Positions 1 to 11,430 of a DNA stretch of 64,000 nt are shown here, piece by piece (position 1 is the first letter of the stretch; each line of letters begins with the position of its first letter). The stretch spans positions 149,128,574-149,192,573 of the forward strand of contig CM068369.1 of NCBI GenBank assembly GCA_034769895.1, given 5' to 3'. The notes under the pieces are model-generated. The model saw nothing but the letters and a program-made list of their open reading frames with translations. It was not told the DNA's origin and did not search any database. A program made the translations under genes and the position numbers. This DNA comes from Magicicada septendecula (taxonomy: Eukaryota; Arthropoda; Insecta; Hemiptera; Cicadidae).

Positions 1-3000
1 TAGATATATTTTGTTTTCATACAAGAGACTGAAGAGCACTAGAAAAAGACCAGTTACTTATCTAATGAAAGTTTATAATGATATTGACTATGAACGTTAA
101 CAAACTGTCAGTTAGACGACTATTTAAATTTTGGTTTAGAAATTTACAAAAACCATTTTGTAACTTTGCAACACGCATATATAATTAAATTGCATTGCAA
201 ATATACAAAACACTCATTATTATGTTTTAATTTTTCATTAATTTTATAATTTACCATAATAAAATGGCATTTAGTAAATTCTGTGGCACAGGATTATGGC
301 TTGTAAAATAAATTCTAAATAAAATAACTCATTAATTTTTATCTCAGTTTTAAAAATAAAAGTGCGTAAGACATCATAAAAAGATAAAGTAAATATATAT
401 GTCGGGTAGGTCGAAGGGTTTTAAACTTTTAGGCCCGGGGGCCTTAATTTTCGCGATTTGACAAATAATTAAATAATTGGTTAGAATGAGCACTTTGTTC
501 ATCAAATATATAACACTGACTACTGTAATTGACCCTTTCCCTAAACATATTTCTATAGTGATGATCTTGAGTTATAATCTTGTTGGATAGATACCATGAT
601 GTCTTCCCTCAGAACTTTTTAGTTTGCTAAACAAGGCGTCGATGGCTTCCCTCAGAACTTTCGCTTTAAATCTTCTAATGTTGTTGATGGTGGAGCTAGC
701 TGCTGAGCCACACAATTGCAGCCCATTTCTCTACAGAAGTCTTAAAATGGTTTTCTAGAGAAAGGTGTTGATGTTAATGAATAACGGTGAATTCTGTCCA
801 ATTAACAAGTAAACGTTTGTATATTTTAAGCATAACTTGTTATTGTCTGAATATTCTATTTTCTTATACAAATGCAGTCTGAGTACTCACGGTTGTTTGT
901 TTTAGAAACTGTTGCTTGTTTAGCTAACTAAAAATCAGGTCTTTCTGCTTACTGTGACTGTAATATTTAAAGATTGTGTTTCGTTTCCCGTAATGTACCA
1001 TTTCTTTGCCCTGTTTGCATTCTGTTGGCCGTGTGATGCTGTTTTGTGTCTGGGTATGGTGTTAAAATTGTGGTTGATGAATTTCAATTAGTCTTAAACT
1101 ATCTCAGGATAAATCTGCGTTGTATACAAATATAGTAACTTAATTGGCAAAAGTAACAGTCAAGTTAAAATTAGAATAGAGACCTATAATAGAAACCTGC
1201 CATCTTCTAAAAATACATGTATTTTTTAAATATGTAGATTAATTAAAGTGTACATATTTTGTGTTTTACATTCCCGACGTAATAAATTTTTTATTGTTAG
1301 AAGCTAATATATCAACCTAATGCTAATACGTAGATTCCGTTCCTACCACTAAAATTACAGGAGCGGCTAAGCAGACCATCTTGGACCATACAGAATCTGT
1401 GGGAAAAAATAGTAACCATGATTAAGCTTCAAGGGCTATTATTGCATTAGCTGTATCGTACATGATAATTGCCACAAACTGAGTTGACATAGAGAGGGGA
1501 CGTAGTAAAGCACCTTGATTTCACTGTCTTGATGAAATCTAACAAACGAACTGTAGGGTTGTAGCCATGCAATATACCCACTTGTCTACTAAACCTTTCC
1601 AGGCAGGGGGTATGTAATTACAAGTGTGTTTGTAATTGACGCGATTGAAGCAGTACCGTAACATATGGACGGTTGTGTAGCCAGACCATGTAGGCGTTTT
1701 GTTGGAATTCTAAACAAAAATGTCTAGCGTTTTTCTGTGTGTGTATCCATGGTTCAATATTGACATGGTTCTCAATCAGTCTAATACAATGCCTGCCGCT
1801 GTATTTAAACAATTGACCACCATATTTGAACAATTCTTGATTTCTACCAATGACAGAGAGTTCGATGAAGATCGTTTCGCAATGGCCATCACAGCACAAT
1901 AGTGAATGTTGTTTCGTATTGAAAAGGCAATATTTACCGCTGTAGCAATACAATGGAAACGCATGCAACGAAGAGTTTGCCAATTGGTATGTACTGGAAC
2001 TTTCAGAAAAGCAAATACTGAACTATTTGCGAGTAAAATTTAATTGCTTATAACATCTTGAAGCGGGTACTAAAACGTATATCGTTTACAATTACGCAAT
2101 GTAGAGAATTACAAAACATGGATGAAACTATGAAGACAACTCACACACCTAAAATTCCAAGAAAATAAAAGTACAATGTACAGGATGAAGTGAACTACGT
2201 AGCATATCAATTAATAAGAAATTTTTTTTTTAATTACGCAGAATTTAGTACGAACAAATTACATTAAAAAATTATGTTTAATTATGTCACTGAAATATTT
2301 TTCAAATATTATTTGAATTTGTTTTTTAACAAGTCGAACATTGTTTTGCACAATTCATAGTAAATACGTTAATATTTTTACCTTCCTCATTAATTATTTT
2401 TAATCAGCACACATTTCCGTCGGATTTTCCAGACTCTCTTTCTTTATTCCGGGGCTCTTACTCCCGTAAAGAACGCATACCTAGATTAGACAATTCTCTC
2501 TATAATTTGATGGGTCTGGGATGGACGGTTCCGGGATCAGTCAGAATCCATCTTAAAAGAATCGATAATTACGTATAAAACTATATAACAGATTTTAACA
2601 CACTAATGGTAGTCTGCTTCCATATAATTATGATTTTACGAGACTAAAAAAGAGATATTGAATTTTTTTACGTTACAGTGTAAGCTAACAGAATCTATTT
2701 TGAGATAATAGAACATGTGAATTGGAGGTAAAGAAATTAAAGGCAGAAAGATAATACGCCTACGTAGAATATGGATACAGTCTCACGTGTTCAACACTAG
2801 CGTTTTACTTGGTTTCGAAGCTGGTTTATTTAAATTTTAGTGTTATTATGTGTGAATAAGGTACGCCTAGATTTGTTTGTTTCAATAAGTTGCATGTAGC
2901 ATACTTAAGATTAGTGAATAATGATAAATTTACCGACATCACAAATGAATAAACCTTTTGGAATAAAATACCGTTTATATCGTAATATCGAAACAGGTTA

Positions 3001-3674
3001 CAAAACATTTCCTACATAAACGTATATAGAATAAATCAGAAGATAGTTAAAAGTAAACAGTGGTAGTGTAAAAGATAAACCACAAATACGAAAGTATTAG
3101 GCCTACTTTTCTGATTTGAACTAAATTCAAGTCACTAATTTAAACTCGAATCAAATTGGAATCCGTATAAAACACCTCACAATATTTAAAACACTAATTT
3201 AGAAGTAATTGGTATATACGTATATCATAAACACCATTGGTAATTCGGCAACCAACAAAATCGGAAAATAGTAATCACCAGGCTGATCACAAAGACTTCT
3301 CCTGGCTACCTATTATTATGGTTCACAACAAGCATAAAACGTAATGATTTAGCGTCTCTTAACAAGATAACAATATTTGGCGGTTCTTTAAACTGGTATT
3401 AATTTTAAATAGGACATAGTGCGCGCTCACGGACACAGACATTCTCATTTATGTGACCAAAGCTTAGTATTTAGGAACATAATATAAACAAACAGTAGTT
3501 ACATAATTGAATCCTCCAGTGTGCATCTTTATAGTGTCAGTCAGATATACCTCATCAGTCAGAGAGGACGACACATTAAAGCGCTTATGTAGTTGTATTA
3601 ATAAATTAAAAGTTCAATGAACTGCAGCCTTGACGTTCAGCAACAACAACGAGCATCCACAATTTCAGAGATAT
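1..3674. other. AT-rich intergenic DNA, no recognised gene
   Basis: No open frame here resembles a protein family I know. The longest is a 121-codon frame on the minus strand at 1618-1983. It overlaps shorter frames on both strands, has no visible motif, and is probably chance or a very old transposon remnant. The stretch contains a small 21-bp near-duplication near 0.6 kb and a TAGGCCTA palindrome at 3098-3105, but no RNA gene that I can recognise. Confidence 0.6.
598..661. repeat. Short direct duplication of a 21-bp segment
   Basis: The segment at 598-618 and the segment at 641-661 both read GATG-T/G-CTTCCCTCAGAACTTT, with one mismatch, at a spacing of 43 bases. This looks like a small local duplication with no coding context. 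Confidence 0.6.
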
Positions 3675-4010
3675 TGTTACGATGCTCTCACAGATTGCCG
3701 TCTTGTACAGTGGAAACAGAATAACCGACGTAGGATGATGCTCCTAATTACACGCTTTAATTAAAAACAAACAATTATAAACCATCAAAGCCACTTTTAT
3801 ACAATAATTCATGTTAAACATGTTCAGCACACAACGGTTAATGTGAGATCATTACAGTTTTGCAATAACTGACACGATAATCACTTCCACTGGACCGCAC
3901 CAATCACTTCGACTGGCATTTGTAATATACCCAGGTATAATTACACTGGATTCGGTCGCTCCAATATCCAGTAGGCCGCATTGCGTTGTAGTGACACAGC
4001 AGCCCTGGAT
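3675..4010 (+). mobile_element. LTR-like dispersed repeat, family 2, copy 1 (partial or diverged)
   Basis: It begins TGTTACGATGCTCTCACAG, preceded by ATAT, and follows the same order of blocks as the better preserved copies starting at 56794 and 61766. The closest match is to the 61766 copy: both share TTACAGTTTTGCAATAA, then ATAATCACTT, then CAATCACTT, at matching offsets of about 170-180 bases from the start. The start matches the TGTTA terminus of the complete copy, but the right end could not be found. No coding sequence lies inside. It is probably an old solo LTR. Confidence 0.55.
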
Positions 4011-7007
4011 GCCGTTAGAATAGTCAAGAAACGTGTGGTCGAAACACCTCGAATTTTATAGAGCCTTAGGTATTCTGCCACGTCTGGAACAGCTTCTTGC
4101 GTTGCCGCATGCCAAGAGTCAATTAGGCGCTTTTGTTATTCTTTGGAGCAACGTAGCAGTATCTTTAGTATGCCAATCACAATTTCCATTTTCTGCATTT
4201 ATAAACATTTATAAACAAACAACTTCAACGCCAGTGTTACTAAATTAATAGTACCTATGAACACAAACAAAAATAGTACATTAGATAGAATGATGGCAAG
4301 ATAAACAGGGAACGATAGAGAAATTAGTAAACGAGGGATAGATGAGAAAAACAGGAGGGAAAAATGAGTACTATAATAAAATATTTAATTAAATCACTTG
4401 CAATTCAGTCAAACGAGTTTAAAACTATGTATTACCAGTTGGTTATCGGAAAACATTATTAGTTTAAATCAACAAATTTTGTAATTTTATAGCAAAGACT
4501 ACTACAAATAGCATACGACTTAAATGCAAAAAGTAAAGTATGTTATGTGTGACTACAAAACAATTCTAGTAGGTGTTTTAGGCTGTTAAACCCGTTCGTT
4601 AAACTATCGACGGGCATGTTAATATCGCCGTTCAAAACATTTATTAAAATAACAGTTTAAGTAAAAGTATAATATTAATTCCTTCTATTTCAAAATATAC
4701 TTTATCGCTTTACAGTTAACATCTGTAGTACACTTTTTATTTTAATAACTAATAATGCAACAATAGATTTTTATCAGTGCAAATAGCTATAAATTATTAT
4801 TTATTAATCTCCAGGGGTCGTATCCAAGGTGGGTATGAGACGAAAGTAAAAGTACTTACTTTGTATATAAGATGATAGTGTAAGTTTTGAATTTGAAGAT
4901 TAGCACTAATATTAAAATTTAAATAGTAAATATTCTTAATTGCAATGTATACATACCAATACATTATCATAAAGGAAATTACTGAAAAATCGCCAAATTA
5001 TTATGTAGTTTTTATACTTTTGTCCTAATACCTAGCAACAGTTAAACATCACTAAATATCTTTAAAAAAAATTACTTGAAACTATTTAGAAACACATTTA
5101 CATTAATTCTAGTTTGTACTTACTTGACATTTTATATATAAAGTTTGTAAAGTAAAATCCTGATTAATGTGTAACAAGTTTACAAAAATATTTTACGAAT
5201 CGATATCTTACATGTCATTATTATATAGTCTGTGCCGGAAATTAAATTTGTTCTTTTCAAGCTGTACGTTTGTACGTTTTAACTTAAATAAAATGTACGT
5301 CGTTCCATTAAATTATTTTATACGTAGGCCTACGTGTGCGCGTACTTATGTGCAGACCTCAAAACTGTATGGCTACACTGTATGGGTACACTTACAAGAT
5401 TGTGATATATACTGGTACTGTTCAATTCATTTTCTGGCGACCTCAACATACTTATCAACTTTAGTTTATTATACGTGTGTGGTTATTTTAAATTTTAGGA
5501 GTTCGTATATTCCGTGAGAATATCTATAGGCTAAGTCTCCTCCTTATGTTACCTGTACTCTGGTACTTCACACTAAGTTACTAAGCTGTCGATATACACG
5601 TTAAACCTCGTTAATTAAAGCAGTTCCATGAAATTACGCTGTAAATACTTTCAGACAGATTTAATCGAGACAGTAACAAATTTAATAACGGGAACACGCC
5701 ACGCACCGCTCGGCAGCGACATCACTGAATTACGTCACACTGTAATTAAATTCGCATACTTTGAATTAATCATTTTGTAACTACGTATAACTTTCCTGAC
5801 TAACGTGAATTAATTCAAACATAAATTGCTTGTTGCAAATTGTTAATCTGTTGATGGTATTATTTTTGGGAAAAAGATGCCATATATATTCCACTTAAAT
5901 ATTAAAGGTGAAGTGTGCTTTATTTTGTTATAAAACATATGATTCTTTATTATTCTTTAGGTCATAATTTTATTATGGTGTATAGGGGTACATATTTTAC
6001 TTGCATTATTTTACAAGGGAGTATAACTTATACTCAAATATTCATTACGCATATCAATACGAATACCCATTTCATAAGAATACATTAACTTAGAGAAAAT
6101 ACTATCGGCCTACTCCGCGAATACTTGGATTCTTACAAATGCATTACTCTTTTATTTTATATTTTGATAATAATAGTCGGGCAAACAGATTTGTCCAGAA
6201 CATAGATATGTGTTTCTTAGTCTGACAAACAGTCTAAAATAAATTGATGAAAATGGTAAATATCGAAAAGCGTTTGTTTTACGCATGTCTTTGTTACGCA
6301 AAATGAAGAGTTATCTTAGTACAGTAATAGGAAAAGAGTTATCCTTCTCGTAATCTTTGAACTACCGAATAGTCCACCTTACTTGTCGGTTAATATTTTG
6401 GCTATTATAGGCCTTATTATAGTAACAAAATTATGAGATACATATGCAATATTTTTCGGCAGTAGAGCAAGTAGACACGAATTATTTTATTTAAAAAGGA
6501 AATTTTTTGCAATGATTTTCGTTCAATTTATGTGTACATAAGTTAGAAGCAACTTTGAAGGTAACTTTTATATGTGACCTTTGATAGATTGACTAATATA
6601 CGACGGCTATTTAAATCTGTTTACCTGTAAAAAAAGTTACAATCATGGGTAACAGATATAGCCTTACCGGGTTACGTGCATCATAAGCTTCTCATTCTCT
6701 CTTGTTGAATTTATATACTTCTACTTTGTTAAAATTAAATCATATTGATAACAATTATATACTACGAGAATGCCAATTTATGGTGTGAACCAAATTTCGC
6801 AATTGATTAGCTTATGAGGTCATAGCAAAAGGCCTATATCATAAATCATTAAAAACTGTATACAAATTATTTTTCTATAAACAGGAAACTCGAGACTTGA
6901 AATTAAGTAAAATTATAAATCCTTAAATTTTTAGTGACCGTCATTCAATCAATGATTTAGTGGATGGTTAGTGAGGATCGGTCAATAATACAAATTTTAG
7001 ATATTTT
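4011..7007. other. AT-rich intergenic DNA, no recognised gene
   Basis: Only short open frames occur, for example 116 codons on the plus strand at 5167-5517. None shows a domain motif. A TAGGCCTA palindrome lies at 5325-5332. I see no RNA gene and no further copy of the repeats described elsewhere in the window. Confidence 0.6.
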
Positions 7008-7050
7008 GCGTCGACGTTTCGACACTATTTATTGTCATCTTCAGGAACTG
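7008..7050 (-). repeat. Foldback motif of the CTGAAGA...GAAACG type
   Basis: On the minus strand the sequence reads CTGAAGAT, then GACA, an 8-base loop, TGTC, then GAAACGTCGAC. The layout (CTGAWGA, a short stem-loop, GAAACG) is the same as in both arms of the palindrome at 57498-57713, although the primary sequence differs. It resembles a hammerhead-ribozyme core, but one extra base sits between CTGAWGA and the stem, so catalytic activity is doubtful. It ends 30 bases left of the tandem array and may be the end of an older transposon. Confidence 0.5.
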
Positions 7051-7076
7051 TTTATGAAATACAATAGAAATATCAA

Positions 7077-7080
7077 ACAT
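7077..7080. other. Left target-site duplication (ACAT) of the array
   Basis: ACAT directly precedes the first TG of the array and is repeated directly after its last CA at 39793-39796. The match can be stretched to AACAT if the last A of the array is counted as host. The internal region B also ends in AACATT, so the left copy alone is not decisive. Confidence 0.5.
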
Positions 7081-8299
7081 TGAAACCCCCCTTTTATTTT
7101 TCTAAGTTTTGTAAATTTTTTTTGAATTTTATTTAATTTTATTTTTCTTAAGTTTTTTTTTGTAAAAGGGGAGAGACATCATATTTAGAACTAGGTAAAG
7201 AGAAACCTAGAGGAAGCAAAAGTGTGCAAGGCCCAAATACAATTACAGACATGTCCCCCCCAGGTGAATGACAGGACTTGCAAATGAAAAACTCTTTTAA
7301 CCAACAAGCGTGTGCTTTATTCAACCTGTATGATTTTACATAAATAACAAGTTCGTGGTTGTGTGAGCACACCATTTAAGGCAGAATTATATATATCTAT
7401 GTATTTCCATTAATTCATAATGTCACAAAGTAAGTGAATTGATATTACTAATTGCAAAAATTTCTGCCTGATCATGTATGAGTCAAAGTTGGTAATAATC
7501 TCATTCATAAAGCAATACTAATCTATCAGTGTTGTATAATATCAATTAGGCTAGCCTGTTGTCTCAGCGAGCACATTTATGGTTATTCTCTTGTTTTAAA
7601 TCAGTTACATATTCCCCAAAAATATATCTATATATATATAGTAAAATTACACACACAAACACATATACGACATGAATAACAAAACATCCCTCATTTCAAC
7701 ACTAACCTCCTCATAAACCCTTTCCCACAGCAGTAAATAAATGAACCCAAATATGTATAGCTAGGTACAAATATAAATGATAACGTAAATGGAATATCAC
7801 AGCTCCTAAGCATAGATTTGCTAGTATATTCACAAGCATAGTTCACACCAGAGAATGTAAGTTACCGCCCCGAAACTCAACCAGCCAAACGAACCCTTAG
7901 CTTAATCATTAAGCATTAAGTATGTGTGTGAAAGAAAATCGTATCTCATCAACAGCCTCAGACAACCCCCAGCTACGTTATTAAACTCTGCCATGACCAG
8001 ATGACTTGATAGCACGAGATAATTAACTCCCTAATGGTCTTAAATAGATGAAAGTTAAATCTTACAGTAAACTGCGGATGTGTGTGTATGTGTGTAACTT
8101 CTTACACATTATACAGTTATAAGATACTTCATTAGGTGTACTGTGGTAATGTTCACACATGCAATAACATGATGATCACACATAATTGAACATGAGAGTT
8201 TGTGCTAGAGTCTAATTTTCAGAACTTCACGAGTGAGCTTCTGGCGGCTTCTGTGCATTCACATGTTGTAGAGAGAGAGAAATAGATAAACAGAATTTT

Positions 8300-8310
8300 C
8301 CCACCTGGAT
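8300..8310 (-). promoter_or_regulatory. Putative 5' splice site in LTR (donor 2)
   Basis: The minus strand reads ATCCAG|GTGGGAAAATT, 677 bases downstream of donor 1. The diverged locus has ATACAG|GTGGGAAATT at 52698/52699, which is 684 bases downstream of its own donor 1. The matching order, spacing and local sequence argue against chance. Splicing itself is inference. Confidence 0.35.
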
Positions 8311-8979
8311 AGTCCGGTGTACTTAGTTCGTATAGGCGAGGATCAGTGATGTCACAGTCATATCACCCGTCCCTGGTGCAGCTTAGCGTTGGAAAAGTTC
8401 TTGGTTCAGCTTAGCATCGAAAAGTCCTCGACTGACGGCATTGTGGCTAAAGATCGTCTCTGCTATTAGGGGGAACAGATGTTCGTTCGCCCCTGACACC
8501 CATCTCGTCCTTGGTCGAGCACCTGGACATACAATACTTGTAGAGGGTGTCATAAAGAAATTCACGCCACTTAGGCCGTCCACATTAAATACCAACACTA
8601 ACTTTAAGCAGCTACAGCGCATACACACATCGCCACTAATTCAGATTAAACAGTACTAAGCTCGTCTAGCAATTATTTTCTTAATGTTTCATTGAAATAT
8701 TCAAATTGATTTGCTGTGTCTATCGTTGTTATTAATTACATCAAAACAGCTGAGTGCAAGATACATTAACATATTCTCTATTGCAATTAACTTGACCCAC
8801 GACTCTCACATTCATAATTTAATTAAATATAATTTAATTTGATTTTGTAACAGCGTTAATGCCCAGATTAAAAAACTGCTCTATACGCACACACACACAC
8901 AGGCATAACTCATAATGAAAGCTGAAACGCAAAATATATTTGGGGTTAGAATATTTTCAGAACCCACAGACTTGCACGT

Positions 8980-8992
8980 ACCTGGAGCAACA
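8980..8992 (-). promoter_or_regulatory. Putative 5' splice site in LTR (donor 1)
   Basis: On the minus strand the sequence reads TTGCTCCAG|GTACGTGC, a near-consensus donor, about 310 bases from the terminal hairpin. The diverged relative at 53.4 kb has GTGTCTCAG|GTAAAAATC at the corresponding place (junction at 53382/53383). The same site is present in every LTR copy. No RNA evidence is available. Confidence 0.35.
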
Positions 8993-9248
8993 CTTTATCT
9001 AGCCTATCATAGTGATAGGTACGGAAGTCCTGGTTAGAAGTTCGCCGCCAGCCGAGACCAGATGAACAGCTTGGAGGATGAAGCAGAAATGAGAGCGAAT
9101 CAACGTTTCGCTCCAGCCAAGTAACCTCCGAAAGCAGGAATGTACAGACACACAGCTGGCTGGCAGCGCCAGCTATATTGCGTAGCCACACAACCTTTTG
9201 TGTGTATAACCGACCGACAACAAACAATCTTAACAGAGTGGCAGTGCG

Positions 9249-9313
9249 TGACGTCAGCGGCGCTCGTTTTTAAAATACTAATAATCTAATACGTTGCCGA
9301 AGCCAGTTCGGCA
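9249..9313 (-). promoter_or_regulatory. Putative LTR promoter: CRE, AT-rich TATA-like element and terminal hairpin
   Basis: A full palindromic CRE (TGACGTCA, 9249-9256) is followed by GGCGCTCG, a TTTTTAAAATA stretch, and a 7-bp stem, 5-nt loop hairpin (TGCCGAA-GCCAG-TTCGGCA, 9295-9313) at the LTR edge. The same arrangement repeats in all eight LTRs. A diverged version (AACGTCA, GGCGC, TTTTTTAAATA, TGCCGAA-CAC-TTCGGCA) is kept at 53600-53674. Conservation of spacing between two diverged copies suggests function. Promoter activity and direction are inferred, and transcription toward the LTR body (minus strand) fits best. Confidence 0.45.
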
Positions 9314-9315
9314 CA

Positions 9316-11430
9316 CCCTCACCCCAAAAGGGCAACATGGTTGACCCAAAACAAACAAGTCCTCAAGCACGACGGCTGCGGGAAACCTGGAAAATCTCAG
9401 ATTCTAAAACCGCTCTTGGTGAGTTCAGTAACACAGGAAAACGAAAAAGCAGAAGGAAGAGGTGTGAGTCAGTGAATGTGTGTCTGAAAGAGAAGGTGTA
9501 AGTGTGAGTCCTGCATGCTCGCCGGGCCCTGGTCCGCATGCAGATAGAAGAGACAGAAAAGAACAGAAGAAAGAGAAGAATCGCAGGCGCTGCTCTGAGT
9601 ACCGACCACCAAGGCCTCCCATATCAACAACTGAGACCCAGGACCACTAACACAATATTCCTTTCCCAGGACTGAAAATCTCCACTTCCCTGCGACCATC
9701 CCCCACGCGCGTCCTCTCCTCCATGCCAAACTCTCGGGACCGCCCCAGCACGTCACCATCTCCGGTGACCACCACCTAACACTCCTGGTACTCACATATT
9801 CACGCCCGAAGGCTAACAAGGTGCTACAACCTTGATATGGGAGTACCATTTCTACAACCGTCCAGCTCGTGGACCGACCAGCCGTGTGCAGCAAAACAAG
9901 GCATTATCAATCCTTGACACACGACTGGCCCACATCCCTACACTAGGGCGGACGGAGCCGATTAGCAAGGCCGAGAAGACCGCATTGAGGGCACGCGAAC
10001 ATCAATCTCCACTTTATAATAGTTATCTCTCTATCTAAGGAGGAGGGGGGGTAACTTCTCTGCGGACAGCCAACACTCAGCCATACAACCGACGCCCAAA
10101 CAACGCTGGGGACATCAACCCGGAATGCGGCATGGTTCGGGCCAAACACTAATCCACATTGAAAAACTGACCTACATTTTATATCACTCGAACAGCTGAT
10201 CAGACAGAAAACAAATAAACTGGTCTTTGAATTTAGCCGGATATAACGATACACAATCTATCAGATAAGCAGGCAGCAAGGCTTGAAACACTGCTACAGC
10301 TGCGGCTATCAGCTGGCCAAAGGTTATCTTTCGGATCAGTTTGTATCACTGTTCAAAACTATTGCATCGATTCTGGTTTAATATTTAATTCACTCTTTCT
10401 AACATCTATTGTCTTTAGTGCAGTTAGCGTTAAAATTCCCGTTTTAAAAAAACAAGGTCCCCCAAAAAAAAATCCTAACTCAAATTCATCTGAATTCCTT
10501 CTTCATTTGGAACGCCCCTCTTACTACTTAAATTCGCTCAGTGTCCACCAGAATTTTACAATTTACAACATACATCACAGACAACAATTTAACACCAACA
10601 CATAAGGAAGAACTTGATCATTCAAGTGGCTCCAGAATACTCTAGCGATACGACGAGATGGGTGTCATAAAAGCAGAGAAACAGCCATGCAAAATGCCCA
10701 GAAGAGAACACAACACAAAAAAATCAAACTAACTCACTAAATACAACACACAAGTACACATAAAATTCGATATAATCGAAAATATAAAGTATCACATCCA
10801 TGCCCCTTGTCGGACCATAACCGCATTCAAAATACGATACCGCAACGCAACGCCCTCAATAAACAATTACCATATAACTGGGATGCCACCAAACACGTTG
10901 TCTAATCCAAGAGACAAGTCATAATCAAACTCAACAAGTACCGACGGCCCTCATCATGTCCAGACTCCGTATGGGCTCCAGGGTATGTGCAAGTGCAACC
11001 AATCAGCACACATTCATTAAAACAAATTAATCACATTCTCATAACCCCTTTTCAAAATTCATCTCGCACTCAACATCACAAAATAATCACTTAGACACTA
11101 ACACATATTAAATTATTTTAAACTTCATTAACCCCCTATTCATTTTATAAAATGTGCTCTTTGTTTTTTTTTTTTGGTCGTTCATTCGGTTAATTTATTA
11201 CACTATCATTAAGTTTTCTTACAACACTTGGATTCTAATCAAAAATAATTTGAAGTAATTTGCAAATCCTAACACCAGCTGACACGTCTGTAGCCACACT
11301 AAGTTTCATTTAAGAAAATAAATATAAGTCCCCAGATTCTAAAATTTCTCAAGTTCAACAGAGAAAATAAGGCAGAAATCATACCTACTATCCATCCAGA
11401 ATCATAAAAACCACGCTCTGAACTAACATT
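9316..11430 (-). repeat. Internal region copy B1
   Basis: This lies between LTRs A1 and A2. It holds open frames of up to 141 codons (minus, 9469-9894) and 103 codons (minus, 9943-10254). None shows gag, protease, reverse transcriptase, RNase H or integrase motifs. A poly-G tract (near 10042-10052) varies in length among copies and shifts these frames, which argues against coding. The purine-rich tract next to A1 (GGGGTGAGGG on minus) could act as a polypurine tract. Left-group variants CCTAACACTCC and CCCCTTGTCGG are present. Confidence 0.6.
9337..9501 (+). other. Short basic open frame just inside region B (coding doubtful)
   Basis: A 54-codon ATG frame starts 22 bases inside region B, in a reasonable initiation context (CAACATGG). 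Its C-terminal half is rich in Lys and Arg (GKRKSRRKR). A donor-like GTGAGTTC at 9419 lies within it, so a longer spliced product is conceivable. The frame is repeated in every B copy, but array homogenisation alone would explain that. I recognise no family. Confidence 0.15.

Larger units (their letters stand above)
7081..9315 (-). repeat. LTR copy A1 (array left end)
   Basis: This is the first LTR of the array and abuts host DNA at 7080. Relative to the other copies it has private changes, including TTAAATAGATG where the others read TTAATTAGATG (near 8041) and GAAAGTTAAATC where the others read GAAAGTTAGATC. It contains a short (TA)n tract near 7628-7640 and (CA)n near 8890. A minus-strand AATAAA lies at 7316-7321, though plus-strand AATAAA also occurs, so this does not fix the orientation. 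Open frames of 72-93 codons recur in all copies but look non-coding. Confidence 0.65.

Noticed and set aside
1618-1983. 121-codon minus-strand frame as a gene
   Set aside because: No motif, competing frames on both strands, and composition like the surrounding DNA.
7316-7321. AATAAA on the minus strand as proof of transcript direction
   Set aside because: AATAAA-like hexamers occur on both strands of this AT-rich LTR, so the site is not informative alone.
7148-9894. Recurring frames of 65-141 codons in every array unit, on both strands
   Set aside because: They overlap on opposite strands and show no protein motif. One 93-codon frame lacks an ATG at its start. Poly-T and poly-G length changes alter others. 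Identity between units is explained by array homogenisation.
10129-10142. tRNA B-box-like GGTTCGGGCC in region B
   Set aside because: No A box at a proper distance and no cloverleaf could be drawn around it.
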